Shown: positions 49,818 through 58,489, numbered from the stretch's first letter. The stretch: 64,000 bases of DNA from Nocardia pneumoniae NBRC 100136 (GCF_000308755.1 NZ_BAGF01000058.1:186001-250000); one strand, 5' to 3'. Numbers and translations: made by a program. The notes: generated from the letters alone by a model not told the origin.

Positions 49818-51526
49818 CCACGCCCATCGACTTGGACAACGACAGCAACACCGACACCGCTCCGGCCCGGCAGACTGCTGCTGAGCGGCGTGCGCTTCCG
49901 AACTTCACTGATGTCGCTCTGGCTGCGGCGGAGAAGTTCGGGGTGTGTGTGCGGCCGGTGACGATGCGGTCGTTCGACCCGCGAACCGGGAAGGTCGAAT
50001 ACGTCGCCTCCCCGTGCAAGTCCACCGTCGCGTCGGTGTGCAAGCCGTGCGCGGACAAGGCCCGCTGGTTGCGGATGACCCAATGCCGGGAAGGCTGGCA
50101 CGCCGACGTCGAACCGGTCGAGGAAACCCGCGACCCCTCCGACACTCAAACCGAGTTGCTCACCGCGCGAGCTGATCTGGCCCAGCAGTACCGCCAAGCC
50201 CGCGACGACGGTGATGACGAGATGGCTGATGCCATCGGTGAACTGGTGGGCAGCTTGGACCGCGACCTTCGCGACTCCGGGTTCCGTGGCCCCATCCCGC
50301 CCTTGGACCCGAAAGAGCGCAAGCGGCGGTCTCGCTCGACCAAGCGGCGTCAGGACGTGCCGAACCTGCCTCGGAAGAAGGTCGAACGGCACACGATCGG
50401 GCGGGTGATCGGCGGCTACCGGTCCTCGATGATGGTCACGCTCACGATGCCGTCCTACGGGTCGATCAACCAAGACGGGGCGGTGGATTCCGAGGGTAAG
50501 CCGTGCTCGGACGGTTCACCCCGCAACCCCGACAGCTACGACTATGCGCGGGCTGCTCGCGACATTGTGTTCTTCTCCAAGCTGGTCGACCGCTGGATAC
50601 AGAACCTGCGCCGCTGCGTCGGCTACGACGTGCAGTACTTCGCCACCGTCGAACCCCAGAAGCGCGGCGCCCCGCACCTGCATTTGCTGCTGCGCGGCGT
50701 CATCTCTCGCGAGATCCTGCGCATGGTCACCGCGGCCACCTACCACCAGGTCTGGTGGCCGCACTTCGACCCCGAAAACGAGGTGTACTCCGGCGAGAAG
50801 ATGCCGGTGTGGGACTACCGCGCGATGACGTTCGTGGACCCCGACACCGGGCAGGCGTTGTCCGGCTGGGATGACGCCCTCGACGTGCTCGACGCGGTGG
50901 ATGATCTGGAACCTGCGTACACGGTGCGGTTCGGCGAACGCATGGACCCCGGCCACATGAAGGGCTACATCCCCGGCGACAAGGCGGACCGTGCTATCGG
51001 GTACGTGACGAAGTACCTGACGAAGTCGATCAGCGAAGTCCTGGAGACCGAGTCGACGCGCACGGCGATTCACTACGACCGGTTGCACGCGGAGTTGCAG
51101 CACACGCCGTGTTCGCCTCGGTGTGCGGTGTGGTTGCGCTACGGCATCCTCCCGCAGGGCGCCAGCGATAAGACGATTCCGGGCCGCTGCAAGGGCAAGG
51201 CACACCGTCGAGACACCCTCGGTCTGCCCGGTCGCCGGGTGCTGGTCTCCCGGCGTTGGAGCGGAAAGACGCTGCCGGACCACAAGGCCGATCGGGCGGA
51301 GTTTGTTCGGCAACTGCTGGCCTCGGTCGGCATCCACAAGCCCGACACCAGTCACTTGATCATCCGGCCGGTCGAGCCGGGTGATCAGTCCGCGCCACCT
51401 CGGGATCACTTGATCCTGTCCGCGATCGCCCAACGCACGAAATGGCGCGCGGAATACACAAATGCCTTGCTCGCGGCAGGAGCAGCGGCACAGCAAGAAC
51501 ATTCAGTTACTCGGCAAGCAGCGTGA
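49814..51526 (+). CDS. RepSA-family rolling-circle replication initiator
   Basis: A 570-residue initiator. A Cys-rich N-terminal part (SPCKSTVASVCKPCADKARW) precedes the nicking domain: MVTLTMPSYG strand, AAPHLHLLL-type HUH motif as RGAPHLHLLLRG near residue 283, and the tyrosine motif AIGYVTKYLTKSI near 397. CSPRCAVWLRYGIL near 433 is another Cys site. It nicks the double-strand origin and starts rolling-circle copying after excision. The origin is probably inside or near the gene. It overlaps the gene before it; a GGAGGA site leads into xis. Confidence 0.9.
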   Translation: MTTPIDLDNDSNTDTAPARQTAAERRALPNFTDVALAAAEKFGVCVRPVTMRSFDPRTGKVEYVASPCKSTVASVCKPCADKARWLRMTQCREGWHADVEPVEETRDPSDTQTELLTARADLAQQYRQARDDGDDEMADAIGELVGSLDRDLRDSGFRGPIPPLDPKERKRRSRSTKRRQDVPNLPRKKVERHTIGRVIGGYRSSMMVTLTMPSYGSINQDGAVDSEGKPCSDGSPRNPDSYDYARAARDIVFFSKLVDRWIQNLRRCVGYDVQYFATVEPQKRGAPHLHLLLRGVISREILRMVTAATYHQVWWPHFDPENEVYSGEKMPVWDYRAMTFVDPDTGQALSGWDDALDVLDAVDDLEPAYTVRFGERMDPGHMKGYIPGDKADRAIGYVTKYLTKSISEVLETESTRTAIHYDRLHAELQHTPCSPRCAVWLRYGILPQGASDKTIPGRCKGKAHRRDTLGLPGRRVLVSRRWSGKTLPDHKADRAEFVRQLLASVGIHKPDTSHLIIRPVEPGDQSAPPRDHLILSAIAQRTKWRAEYTNALLAAGAAAQQEHSVTRQAA

Positions 51527-51540
51527 GGGAGGAGACGACT

Positions 51541-51720
51541 GTGAGCGACACGTTCATGACGGTGCAGGAAGCCGCGGCGGTGTTAAAGGTGAGTCGGTAC
51601 AGCATCTACCAGTTGATCTGGTCGGGTGAGGTGCAGTCGGTGACCATCGGCCGGTGCCGCCGGATTGTTCGGCAATCCTTCGACAGCTATGTCTCCGACC
51701 TCATCGACCAGGCGGCGTGA
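51541..51720 (+). CDS. xis: Excisionase (Xis), MerR-like helix-turn-helix
   Basis: A 59-residue DNA-binding protein. MTVQEAAAVLKVSRYSIYQL followed by IWSGEVQSVTIGRCRRI is the excisionase winged-helix pattern. Start GTG 51541 has GGAGGAGA eight bases upstream. Its TGA overlaps the integrase ATG. It bends attachment-site DNA to favour excision by Int. Confidence 0.88.
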   Translation: MSDTFMTVQEAAAVLKVSRYSIYQLIWSGEVQSVTIGRCRRIVRQSFDSYVSDLIDQAA

Positions 51721-52970
51721 TGGCGGAGAAGAAGTCGCGCAAGCGCAACCCGAACGGATCCGGCACGATCGGCGCCCGCAAAGACGGCCGCTACGAGTTG
51801 AAGCTGTTCGTGGAGACTCCAGAGGGCAAGCGCAAGCGGATCAGCGTCTACGGCGCAACATGGGAGGAGGCGGACGCTGAGCGCACGCGCCTGAAGGAGT
51901 TGCAGCGCAGGGGTGTTCCCGTCGACGTGACGACGATGACGGTTGCGCAGTACATGGGGTACTGGCTCGAAGAGATCGCCGAGCCGAAGATCCGGCGCAC
52001 GACCTACGCCACCTACGAAGGTGATGTCCGACTGCACATCATTCCCGGGCTGGGCAAACGGAAGCTCAAGAGCCTGGAGAGCCGTCACGTTCGGGAGTTC
52101 GTCAACAACTTGCGCACAAAGTGCCAGTGCTGCGGTCAGGAGAAGGACGCGCGGCGGGCCAAGCCGCGATGCTGCGCGAAGTCGCCGGCCGAGTGCTGCG
52201 GCAACGTCCTGTCCATTCACTCCATTCGGCACGTGCTACGAGTTCTCCGCGTCGCTCTGCAAGATGCGGTCGAGGAGGAGTTGGTCAGTCGGAACGTCGC
52301 CCGGTCGGTGAAGCTCCGCGGTGGCGGAGACTACAAGGTGCGAGCGTTCACCAAATCGGAGGCACAGCGTTTGCTCAGGGCCGCCGAAGAACATCGCCTG
52401 CACGCCTTGTGGGCGGTGGCGTTGGCGATGGGGTTGCGCCGCGGTGAAGCGCTCGGTCTGGAGTGGCATCACGTCGACCTGACTGCCGGGCGCCTGGTGG
52501 TCCGTCGCGGACTGCATCGGGTGGACGGAGAGCTGAAGCTCGAGGAGGTCAAGACCGACGGCTCTCGTGCGACGCTGCCCATCCCCCGGCCGCTGCTGGC
52601 GATTCTGCGTGAACATCGCAAGCGGCAGATGGAGGAACGGTTCACCGCCGGCAACCAATGGCGTGAATCCGGCTTGGTATTCACGACGAAACTCGGGCGT
52701 CCGATCGAGCCGCGAAATGTCAATCGCATGTTCAAGCGGCTGTGCGAGAAGGCGGGTGTTCCGCAGGTACGGGTGCAGGATCTTCGCCATTCGTGCGCCA
52801 CGCTGCTGTTTACGAAGGGTGTAGAGGCCGCGACGGTGCAGAAGATACTCCGACACAGCTCGATCACCGTGACGACCGGGATCTACCTGGAGGTGATCGA
52901 GGCGGTGAAGCGCGACGCGCTGGATTCGATGGACACCTTGTTCGACTCCTCCGACGACACCGCGATCTGA
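51720..52970 (+). CDS. int: Tyrosine site-specific integrase
   Basis: A 416-residue integrase. An AP2-like arm-binding domain (residues 1-60), then the core-binding domain with a Cys-rich insertion (CQCCGQEKDARRAKPRCCAK, then ECCGN), then the catalytic domain: Arg in MGLRRGEALGLEWHH, QDLRHSCATLL (Gln where His is usual in HxxR), LRHSSITVT and the nucleophile Tyr in GIYLEV. Start ATG 51720 overlaps the xis stop. It ends about 95 bases from the right attachment repeat. It joins the element to the 3' end of the tRNA-Ala gene. Confidence 0.94.
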   Translation: MAEKKSRKRNPNGSGTIGARKDGRYELKLFVETPEGKRKRISVYGATWEEADAERTRLKELQRRGVPVDVTTMTVAQYMGYWLEEIAEPKIRRTTYATYEGDVRLHIIPGLGKRKLKSLESRHVREFVNNLRTKCQCCGQEKDARRAKPRCCAKSPAECCGNVLSIHSIRHVLRVLRVALQDAVEEELVSRNVARSVKLRGGGDYKVRAFTKSEAQRLLRAAEEHRLHALWAVALAMGLRRGEALGLEWHHVDLTAGRLVVRRGLHRVDGELKLEEVKTDGSRATLPIPRPLLAILREHRKRQMEERFTAGNQWRESGLVFTTKLGRPIEPRNVNRMFKRLCEKAGVPQVRVQDLRHSCATLLFTKGVEAATVQKILRHSSITVTTGIYLEVIEAVKRDALDSMDTLFDSSDDTAI

Positions 52971-53021
52971 ACTGTCGTCAGTCGTGTCGTCAGCCCGGGA
53001 TTTGCAAGGTGCCGGAACGAC

Positions 53022-53058
53022 AAAGACCAGGCCCGGGAATTCGCCGGACCTGGTCTTT
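53022..53058. terminator. Terminator between int and the tRNA-Ala gene
   Basis: AAAGACCAGG arm with its complement CCTGGTCTTT and an inner CCGG pair; T-rich end on the plus strand. It can end int transcripts and, on the other strand, replace the lost native tRNA terminator. Confidence 0.75.
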
Positions 53059-53065
53059 TGTTCGA

Positions 53066-53108
53066 GTGGAGCTAAGGGGACTCGAACCCCTGACCCCCAC
53101 ACTGCCAG
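53066..53108. repeat. Right attachment repeat inside the tRNA-Ala gene
   Basis: Identical over 43 bases to 38373-38415. It forms the 3' part of the complete tRNA at 53067-53139. Confidence 0.92.
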
Positions 53109-53139
53109 TGTGGTGCGCTACCAGCTGCGCCATAGCCCC
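53067..53139 (-). tRNA. tRNA-Ala(GGC)
   Basis: Seventy-three bases with complete cloverleaf: acceptor GGGGCTA, D-arm GCGC AGCTGGTA GCGC, anticodon arm CCACA CTGGCAG TGTGG (anticodon GGC), T-arm AGGGG TTCGAGT CCCCT, A73. The G3:U70 pair that marks alanine tRNAs is present. CCA is not encoded. It is the integration target; its 3' part now comes from the element. Confidence 0.95.
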
Positions 53140-53254
53140 TGGTGGGTTGCGCTCCGGGCTTCCCCGCCGCGCTTGAATGAAGTTACACCACCGGTGTGTC
53201 GGCGACCAAATCGCCTCGATTCGGGGGCGACAGGGCTCACCGGATGAGGTATAG

Positions 53255-53270
53255 TCGAACACACGTTCGA
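53255..53270 (+). promoter_or_regulatory. LexA (SOS) box
   Basis: TCGAACACACGTTCGA is a perfect match to the actinobacterial LexA site TCGAAC-N4-GTTCGA. It overlaps a probable -10 (TATAGT, 53250), so DNA damage should switch on rightward transcription. Confidence 0.8.
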
Positions 53271-53341
53271 TCTATGGGGAACGATATGCCGCCTCGAGGT
53301 GCGGTCTGTGGACAGGGTGCCGGACCGAGCCGTCGAGCGCG

Positions 53342-53378
53342 GGGCCGGGTGTCGGCAGGTGGAGCCGACACCCGGCCC
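53342..53378 (+). terminator. Strong hairpin downstream of the SOS box
   Basis: GGGCCGGGTGTCGGC pairs perfectly with GCCGACACCCGGCCC around seven bases, without a T run. It would end an about 100-base transcript from the SOS promoter. Confidence 0.6.
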
Positions 53379-53538
53379 ATTGACCAACTGAAAACTCGGT
53401 GGGCGATCTCGGGGGCTGAGATGTCGGGTCGCGCCGTCGAGTGGGCCGGGTCGTCGATTTGGTGGAGTCGGCGGCCCGGTCCTTCCGTTGGGGGCGAGCA
53501 GATGTCCGCGCCCTAGGGTTGGCGGAGGGGCCTACTGA

Positions 53539-54276
53539 TCACTGGGTGAGGGAAATCACCCAGTTCTCCTCGCTGGCGTCGACCTTGGTCGTGCCGTCGA
53601 AGACGGCTGGTGTGGCCGCGGAGCCGCCTAGCGCCTCGCCGAGTGCGGCGGTTTGTGCCATGGCGGTGGTGCGTGCGAGGTCGACTTTGGCGCCGGTCGA
53701 AATGCATTGCAGCACTGGTTCGGGGGCTCCCGCGTCCCGGGCGACGGCGGCGAGTGCTTCGTTGTTCAGGTCGCTGCCGCCTTCACTGGGGCGTTTCGTG
53801 GTGAACAGTTCGGTGTGGAACTTCGAGTAGACCGGGCCGGAACCGGCTTCGGCCACACACTGGTTCGCGGCGACGGCGCGGGTGGAGTAGTCCTTGCTCT
53901 GTGAGCGGGCGTCGAGGAAGTTCACCAGGCGGTACCGCACCGCGAGCGCGCCCATATCGATCTTCTGGGCGATTTCCTGGCCGTAGATGCGTTCCAGGTT
54001 GCCGCAGCCGGGGCACAGCGGGTCCTCGAAGAGGTCGATGGTCTTCTTCGCGTCCGGTCGGCCGAGCAGGATCGAGCCGTTCTGCTCGAGCACCGAGTGC
54101 ACCGCCGGGTCGCGCACCGGACCGTAGCCGTCGTTGCGGACGGTCGCTTCGTCCCGCCCCCAGCGCATCGCCGCGATCACGATCAAGACGATCAACGCGA
54201 GGGCGACCGCACCCAGCGCATAGGTGGTCGTGCTGGACATCGGCCGCGGCGTGTAGTTCGAACGAGATTCGCTCAC
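53539..54276 (-). CDS. Membrane-anchored DsbA-like thiol-disulfide protein
   Basis: A 245-residue protein. One N-terminal membrane helix (TTYALGAVALALIVLIVIAA) anchors a thioredoxin-fold DsbA domain on the outer face. The active site is FEDPLCPGCGNLERIYG (Cys-Pro-Gly-Cys). AANQCVAEAG and LQCISTGA hold two further Cys. The cis-proline strand is expected at SAATPAVFDG. Start GTG 54276 (MSESRSNYT) is used. It helps oxidise or isomerise disulfides in exported proteins. It stands alone. Confidence 0.85.
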   Translation of the reverse strand: MSESRSNYTPRPMSSTTTYALGAVALALIVLIVIAAMRWGRDEATVRNDGYGPVRDPAVHSVLEQNGSILLGRPDAKKTIDLFEDPLCPGCGNLERIYGQEIAQKIDMGALAVRYRLVNFLDARSQSKDYSTRAVAANQCVAEAGSGPVYSKFHTELFTTKRPSEGGSDLNNEALAAVARDAGAPEPVLQCISTGAKVDLARTTAMAQTAALGEALGGSAATPAVFDGTTKVDASEENWVISLTQ

Positions 54277-54329
54277 ATTGACACTTTGCCCCACCGAACC
54301 ACCCCAGCCACCGCCGGGCCGTCCCTCCG

Positions 54330-54512
54330 CTGGTCGCCCCGGATATCCAGCATCAGCGCATCGGAAGCAGTTTGATCGCGGCTCTTGTCGACGACCTCCG
54401 CGAACTCGGTATCGAATGGCGCCACGTCGACCACGAACCACATCTCAACAGCTTCTATCGCGACACCTGCGGGTTCCAGACCACCGATGCGGGCCTGCTA
54501 CGACTGAACTGA
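54330..54512 (+). pseudogene. C-terminal fragment of a GNAT acetyltransferase
   Basis: Sixty codons without a start: LVAPDIQHQRIGSSLIAALV is the acetyl-CoA-binding loop of GNAT enzymes, followed by EWRHVDHEPHLNSFYRDTCG and FQTTDAGLLRLN then stop. The first two thirds of the gene is missing. It is absent from start-codon-based gene lists. Confidence 0.65.
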
Positions 54513-54602
54513 ACTGACCTCGAAAGGCCGCGACCAACACCGCACGCACTCGATGTCATCGTTCCCGTCCCACCGCGACCAATTCCGGGCGGCGAAGTCG
54601 TT

Positions 54603-56192
54603 TCACCGAGTGCGGCCGCTTCGCGGGGCGGCACGTCGGCGTCTGCGGCGGGAGACCGCACGCCGCAGAGTGGTGGGTGACATCTCCGATTCGGCAACTG
54701 CTGTGCCCGGCAGTACCACTGCCGCTCGAAAATCGGCCCCTACCGCTGGAGTGTCGCTCTGTTTGCCTGCCAGCACGCTCTGTCCACCGCCGACCGTCGC
54801 GCACTCACCCGGCACCGCCCCGGGATCGACCGTCGCTGTTCCAGGGTCACACGCCGAATCTCCCGACGAATCGCACGCCACCGTTCCGGACTCGACCGCT
54901 ACCGGCACCGGCTCCTCGGCCACCGACGACGGGCCGCTCCCCGCCGCCCCGGCAGCGGCGGCACGGTGGTCGATGCCGAGCCGATCCGACGGGCTTTCCG
55001 CGTGCACCGGACGGCGGCGCAGCGGCTCGGGGACCACGGACCAGACGATCGCGGCGAGGGCGAGCAGGGCACCGGTCACACCGAGCGCGAGCTCGTAGGA
55101 CACCTGCTGTGCGAGGGCGCCGACGGCGACCGGGCCCACGACGGTGCCGAGGTCGGCGGCCATCTGGAAACCGGCCAGGACGGGCCCGCCGCGGGCTTTG
55201 GGGCCGATGATGTCGGCCACGGCCGCCTGCTGGGTCGGGGTGAACATGCCGGAACCGAGTCCGGCGAGGAACGAGGTGGCCAGCAGCCACGGCAGGCTCG
55301 TCGCCATGCCGAGTCCCGCGGTGCCCGCGGCGCACACCAGCGAGCCGACGATCACGAAAGGTTTTCGTCCCCACCGATCGGACAGCCGTCCCGAGGCGAA
55401 CAGCACCGCGACGTTGCCCGCCGCGAACACCGTCAGCGCGACGCCCGCCATCCCCGGCGCCTGGTGCAGCACCTCGACGACGAGCAGCGGCACCAACGCC
55501 ATCCGCACGCCGAACACGGCCGCGCCATTGGCGAAGTTCGACAGCAGCACCGCCCGGTACTCCGGCCGCGCCCAACCCTCCCGGAACGACATCATCCGCA
55601 CACCGCCGACCGGCTCGGGCGCGGCCAATGCCGAATTCCGCAGGCTCAGGTGCACGACGACGCTCACGACGAGCAGCGCGACCGCGTAGATCACGAAAGG
55701 CCACCGCAACCCGAGGCCGGACAATCCGCCGCCGACCAGCGGACCGCTCACCGAACCGACCAGGAAGCTGGTCGACCACAGCCCGGACACCCGGCCGCGC
55801 TGTTCGGGCGGAGACATCCGGATGACCAGCGCCAGCGACGACACGGTGAACATGGTCGACCCGATGCCGCCCAGCGACCGCAACACCATGAGCTGCCAAT
55901 AACTTTGGGCCAGCGCACTGGCGCCGGTGGACAACGCGACGATCAGCAGCCCACCGAGGTAGACCGACCGCTCCCCCAGCCGCTGCACCAGCCGCCCGCT
56001 CACCGGCGCGAACAGCAACCGCATCAGGGCGAACGCGGAGACGATCGCCGAGGCGGCCGCCACGCCGACGCCGAATCCCCGCGCGAACTGCGGCAGCACC
56101 GGGGCGACCAGACCGAACCCGATGGCGATCACGAACGCGCCCCCGACCAGCACCCAGATCTCGGTGGGCAGGGGCTTGGATCTACCCGTCAC
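54603..56192 (-). CDS. MFS transporter with long low-complexity C-terminal tail
   Basis: A 529-residue pump with 12 helices in the first 395 residues; FASGRLSDRWGRKPFVIVG is the MFS motif A in the second half. Sugar- or drug-efflux type. The last 130 residues are Ser/Ala/Gly/Pro-rich and end in an Arg-rich tail (RRRRRRAAPRSGR); they have no family match and might be cytosolic extension or readthrough after loss of the old stop. The start (MTGRSKPLP) overlaps the stop of the pgm gene by 11 bases. Confidence 0.85.
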   Translation of the reverse strand: MTGRSKPLPTEIWVLVGGAFVIAIGFGLVAPVLPQFARGFGVGVAAASAIVSAFALMRLLFAPVSGRLVQRLGERSVYLGGLLIVALSTGASALAQSYWQLMVLRSLGGIGSTMFTVSSLALVIRMSPPEQRGRVSGLWSTSFLVGSVSGPLVGGGLSGLGLRWPFVIYAVALLVVSVVVHLSLRNSALAAPEPVGGVRMMSFREGWARPEYRAVLLSNFANGAAVFGVRMALVPLLVVEVLHQAPGMAGVALTVFAAGNVAVLFASGRLSDRWGRKPFVIVGSLVCAAGTAGLGMATSLPWLLATSFLAGLGSGMFTPTQQAAVADIIGPKARGGPVLAGFQMAADLGTVVGPVAVGALAQQVSYELALGVTGALLALAAIVWSVVPEPLRRRPVHAESPSDRLGIDHRAAAAGAAGSGPSSVAEEPVPVAVESGTVACDSSGDSACDPGTATVDPGAVPGECATVGGGQSVLAGKQSDTPAVGADFRAAVVLPGTAVAESEMSPTTLRRAVSRRRRRRAAPRSGRTR

Positions 56193-57825
56193 CGGACAGC
56201 GCCCGCCCGACCAATTCCTCCGCGGCCGTCTGCACCTCGGCCAGGTGCTCGGGACCGTGGAACGACTCGGCGTAGATCTTGTACTTGTCCTCGGTGCCGG
56301 AGGGGCGGGCGGCGAACCACGCGTTCTCGGTGGTGACCTTGAGGCCGCCCAGCGGCGCGCCGTTGCCCCGCGCCCTGGTGAGCACGGCGGTGACCGGTTC
56401 TCCGGCGATCTCCTTCGTGGCGATCATGTCCGGAGTCAACTTCGCGAGCAGCTGTTTCTGTTCCGCGGTGGCGGATGCGTCGATCCGCGCGTAGGCGGGG
56501 CTGCCGTAGCGGCGTTCCAGTTCGACGTAGCGCGCCGAGGGGCTCTGCCCGGTGACCGCGGCGATCTCACCGGCGAGCAGTGCCAGCAGGATGCCGTCCT
56601 TGTCGGTGGTCCACACGGTGCCGTCCATTCGCAGGAACGACGCGCCCGCGCTCTCCTCGCCGCCGAAAGCCAGGCTGCCGCTGAACAATCCGGGCACGAA
56701 GAACTTGAACCCGACCGGCACCTCGTGCACATCCCTGCCGAGCACGGAGACCACCCGGTCGACCATGGACGACGTCACCGCCGTCTTGCCGATCTTGGTC
56801 AGCGCGTCCCAGCCCATCCGGTTGGCGACCAGGTATTCGATGGCCACCGCCAGGAAATGGTTGGGATTCATCAACCCGCCGTCGGGCGTGACGATGCCGT
56901 GGCGGTCGGCGTCGGCGTCGTTGCCGGTGGAGATGTCGTAGTCGTCCTTGATCGCGATCAGCGACGCCATCGCATAGCGCGAGGACGGGTCCATCCGGAT
57001 CTTGCCGTCGCTGTCGAGCGTCATGAACCGCCAGGTGGGATCCACGACCGGGTTGACCACCTCCAGCTCGAGGTCGAAGCGCTGGCCGATCTCCTCCCAG
57101 TAGTCGACGCTGGCGCCGCCCATCGGATCGGCGCCGAGGCGGATGCCCGCACCGCGGATGGCGTCCAGGTTCAGCACATTGGGCAGGTCCTCGACGTAGT
57201 GGCCGAGGTAGTCGTAGCGTTCCACGCCGGTTTCCAGCGCGCGCCGCAGTGTGGTGCGTTTGACTTCGGCCAGCCCGCCCAGCAGCAGTTCGTTGGCGCG
57301 GGCGGCGATGGCGTCGGTGGCCGTGTTGTCGGCCGGGCCGCCGTGCGGCGGGTTGTATTTGAAGCCGCCGTCGCGGGGCGGGTTGTGCGAGGGGGTGACC
57401 ACGATGCCGTCGGCCTGGTGTTTGGTGCCGCCGCGATTGTGGCGCAGCACAGCGTGACTCAGCGCCGGAGTGGGGGTGTAGCGGTCGCGCGCGTCGATCA
57501 CCGCGGTGACGTCGTTGCCTGCGAGCACCTCGAGCGCGGTGGTCCACGCGGGCTCGGACAGCGCGTGGGTGTCCCTGGCCAGGTAGACCGGTCCGGTGAT
57601 GCCGCGGGTGGCGCGGTATTCGACGATCGCCTGGGTGATCGCCAGAATGTGCGCTTCGTTGAACGCGCTGTCCAGGCTGGAGCCGCGATGCCCCGAAGTA
57701 CCGAACACCACCCGCTGGGCCGGATCGAGCACATCGGGGACGCGGCTGTAGTACGCGGTCACCAGGTGTGCGATGTCCTCCAGATCGGTGGGACGTGCGA
57801 GACGCCCGGCTCGATCGTGGGCCAT
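56182..57825 (-). CDS. pgm: Phosphoglucomutase (alpha-D-glucose phosphate-specific)
   Basis: A 547-residue enzyme interconverting glucose 1- and 6-phosphate. The phosphoserine motif is VVTPSHNPPRDGG (near residue 146), the metal loop STGNDADADRHGIV (near 300), the sugar loop FGGEESAGAS (near 390) and the phosphate loop RPSGTEDKYKIY (near 508). All are intact and the length is standard. ATG 57825 gives MAHDRAGRLARPTDLEDIA. Supplies UDP-glucose for trehalose, glycogen and envelope sugars. It overlaps the MFS gene downstream. Confidence 0.95.
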   Translation of the reverse strand: MAHDRAGRLARPTDLEDIAHLVTAYYSRVPDVLDPAQRVVFGTSGHRGSSLDSAFNEAHILAITQAIVEYRATRGITGPVYLARDTHALSEPAWTTALEVLAGNDVTAVIDARDRYTPTPALSHAVLRHNRGGTKHQADGIVVTPSHNPPRDGGFKYNPPHGGPADNTATDAIAARANELLLGGLAEVKRTTLRRALETGVERYDYLGHYVEDLPNVLNLDAIRGAGIRLGADPMGGASVDYWEEIGQRFDLELEVVNPVVDPTWRFMTLDSDGKIRMDPSSRYAMASLIAIKDDYDISTGNDADADRHGIVTPDGGLMNPNHFLAVAIEYLVANRMGWDALTKIGKTAVTSSMVDRVVSVLGRDVHEVPVGFKFFVPGLFSGSLAFGGEESAGASFLRMDGTVWTTDKDGILLALLAGEIAAVTGQSPSARYVELERRYGSPAYARIDASATAEQKQLLAKLTPDMIATKEIAGEPVTAVLTRARGNGAPLGGLKVTTENAWFAARPSGTEDKYKIYAESFHGPEHLAEVQTAAEELVGRALSGDG

Positions 57826-57872
57826 GCTCGGGTCTCCCTTCCGTATCGGCTGCGCCCGGCTCGTCATCAGAA

Positions 57873-58130
57873 TCATGTCCACGACCGCCTGGTCACCGCC
57901 GACCCCACGGCCACGTCGATCACGTCGGCCACCAGCCGGATCCTCTTGTGGCCGAACGCACCGCACGTGGTCGGCGCGGTGCGGGAATCCGATCCCGCGG
58001 CGAACCGCCGCATACCGGTTCTCGCGTCGCTGCGATCGCCGAGCCGCGCCGAACCGACAATGGTAACGGCCGAGGCCCCCTTCGGCATCGGCGCGTCGAA
58101 ATCCGCTGGTACGCCGCGCGGTACCGTCAT
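57873..58130 (-). CDS. Small frame coupled to the DUF190 gene, function unknown
   Basis: An 85-residue frame whose ATG overlaps the DUF190 stop (ATGA). The sequence (SAVTIVGSARLGDRSDARTG; KRIRLVADVIDVAVGSAV) has no recognised domain. Coupling is the only support, so it may be chance. Confidence 0.35.
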   Translation of the reverse strand: MTVPRGVPADFDAPMPKGASAVTIVGSARLGDRSDARTGMRRFAAGSDSRTAPTTCGAFGHKRIRLVADVIDVAVGSAVTRRSWT

Positions 58131-58489
58131 CGCCCACCTCCCTGCCACAGTTCCACCGGTGCCAGCGTGACGTTGACCGACGCGAATAGTTCGGCGTTCC
58201 GGTCGACGAACGCGCGCAGGCGTTCCGGCTCGTCGACCAGCACCAGCATCAGCGGGAGATGGTCGGCCATGTCCAGGATCCGGGTGGTGTGGACGTGCGA
58301 GGACGCGCCGTATCCCTCGATGCCGCGCCACACGCTGGCACCCGCCACTCCGGCGTCCCTGGCCCGCCGCACGATCTCGTGGTACAGGGGCGTGTGCCGC
58401 CACATGTCGTCCTCGTCGAGCAGCACGGTGAGCCGTGCCGCCGGCCGCCACTGTCCCGCGGTGCGAGAACCCGTTTGCGGACCACTCAC
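58127..58489 (-). CDS. DUF190-family protein
   Basis: A 120-residue protein of the DUF190 family, PII-like in fold: ARLTVLLDEDDMWRHTPLYH, RDAGVAGASVWRGIEGYG, and SSHVHTTRILDMADHLPLML. These often sit next to CrcB fluoride channels, but no CrcB gene is visible here. Start GTG 58489 (MSGPQTGSR); no strong ribosome site. It might bind a nucleotide. Confidence 0.85.
   Translation of the reverse strand: MSGPQTGSRTAGQWRPAARLTVLLDEDDMWRHTPLYHEIVRRARDAGVAGASVWRGIEGYGASSHVHTTRILDMADHLPLMLVLVDEPERLRAFVDRNAELFASVNVTLAPVELWQGGGR

Larger units (their letters stand above)
38373..53108. mobile_element. Integrated actinomycete conjugative element (AICE type) in tRNA-Ala(GGC)
   Basis: About 14.7 kb between 43-base identical direct repeats that match the 3' part of the tRNA-Ala gene. 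It carries the AICE set: tyrosine integrase and Xis next to the right repeat, a RepSA-type rolling-circle initiator, an FtsK/SpoIIIE DNA translocase for double-stranded transfer, a DUF2637 spread-type protein and a GntR repressor with operators. Left-hand cargo includes an HNH nuclease and a toxin-antitoxin pair. All core genes look intact, so excision and transfer are plausible. The tRNA is restored by element-borne sequence. Confidence 0.9.
53140..53538. other. Region between tRNA-Ala and the DsbA-like gene, with SOS box and hairpin
   Basis: About 400 bases. It contains a perfect SOS box (53255-53270) overlapping a TATAGT -10-like sequence, a 76-residue plus frame (53286-53516, rich in Gly and Arg, unrecognised), and a 15-base perfect stem (53342-53378). 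The frame may be chance; the transcript may be a small RNA. Confidence 0.5.
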
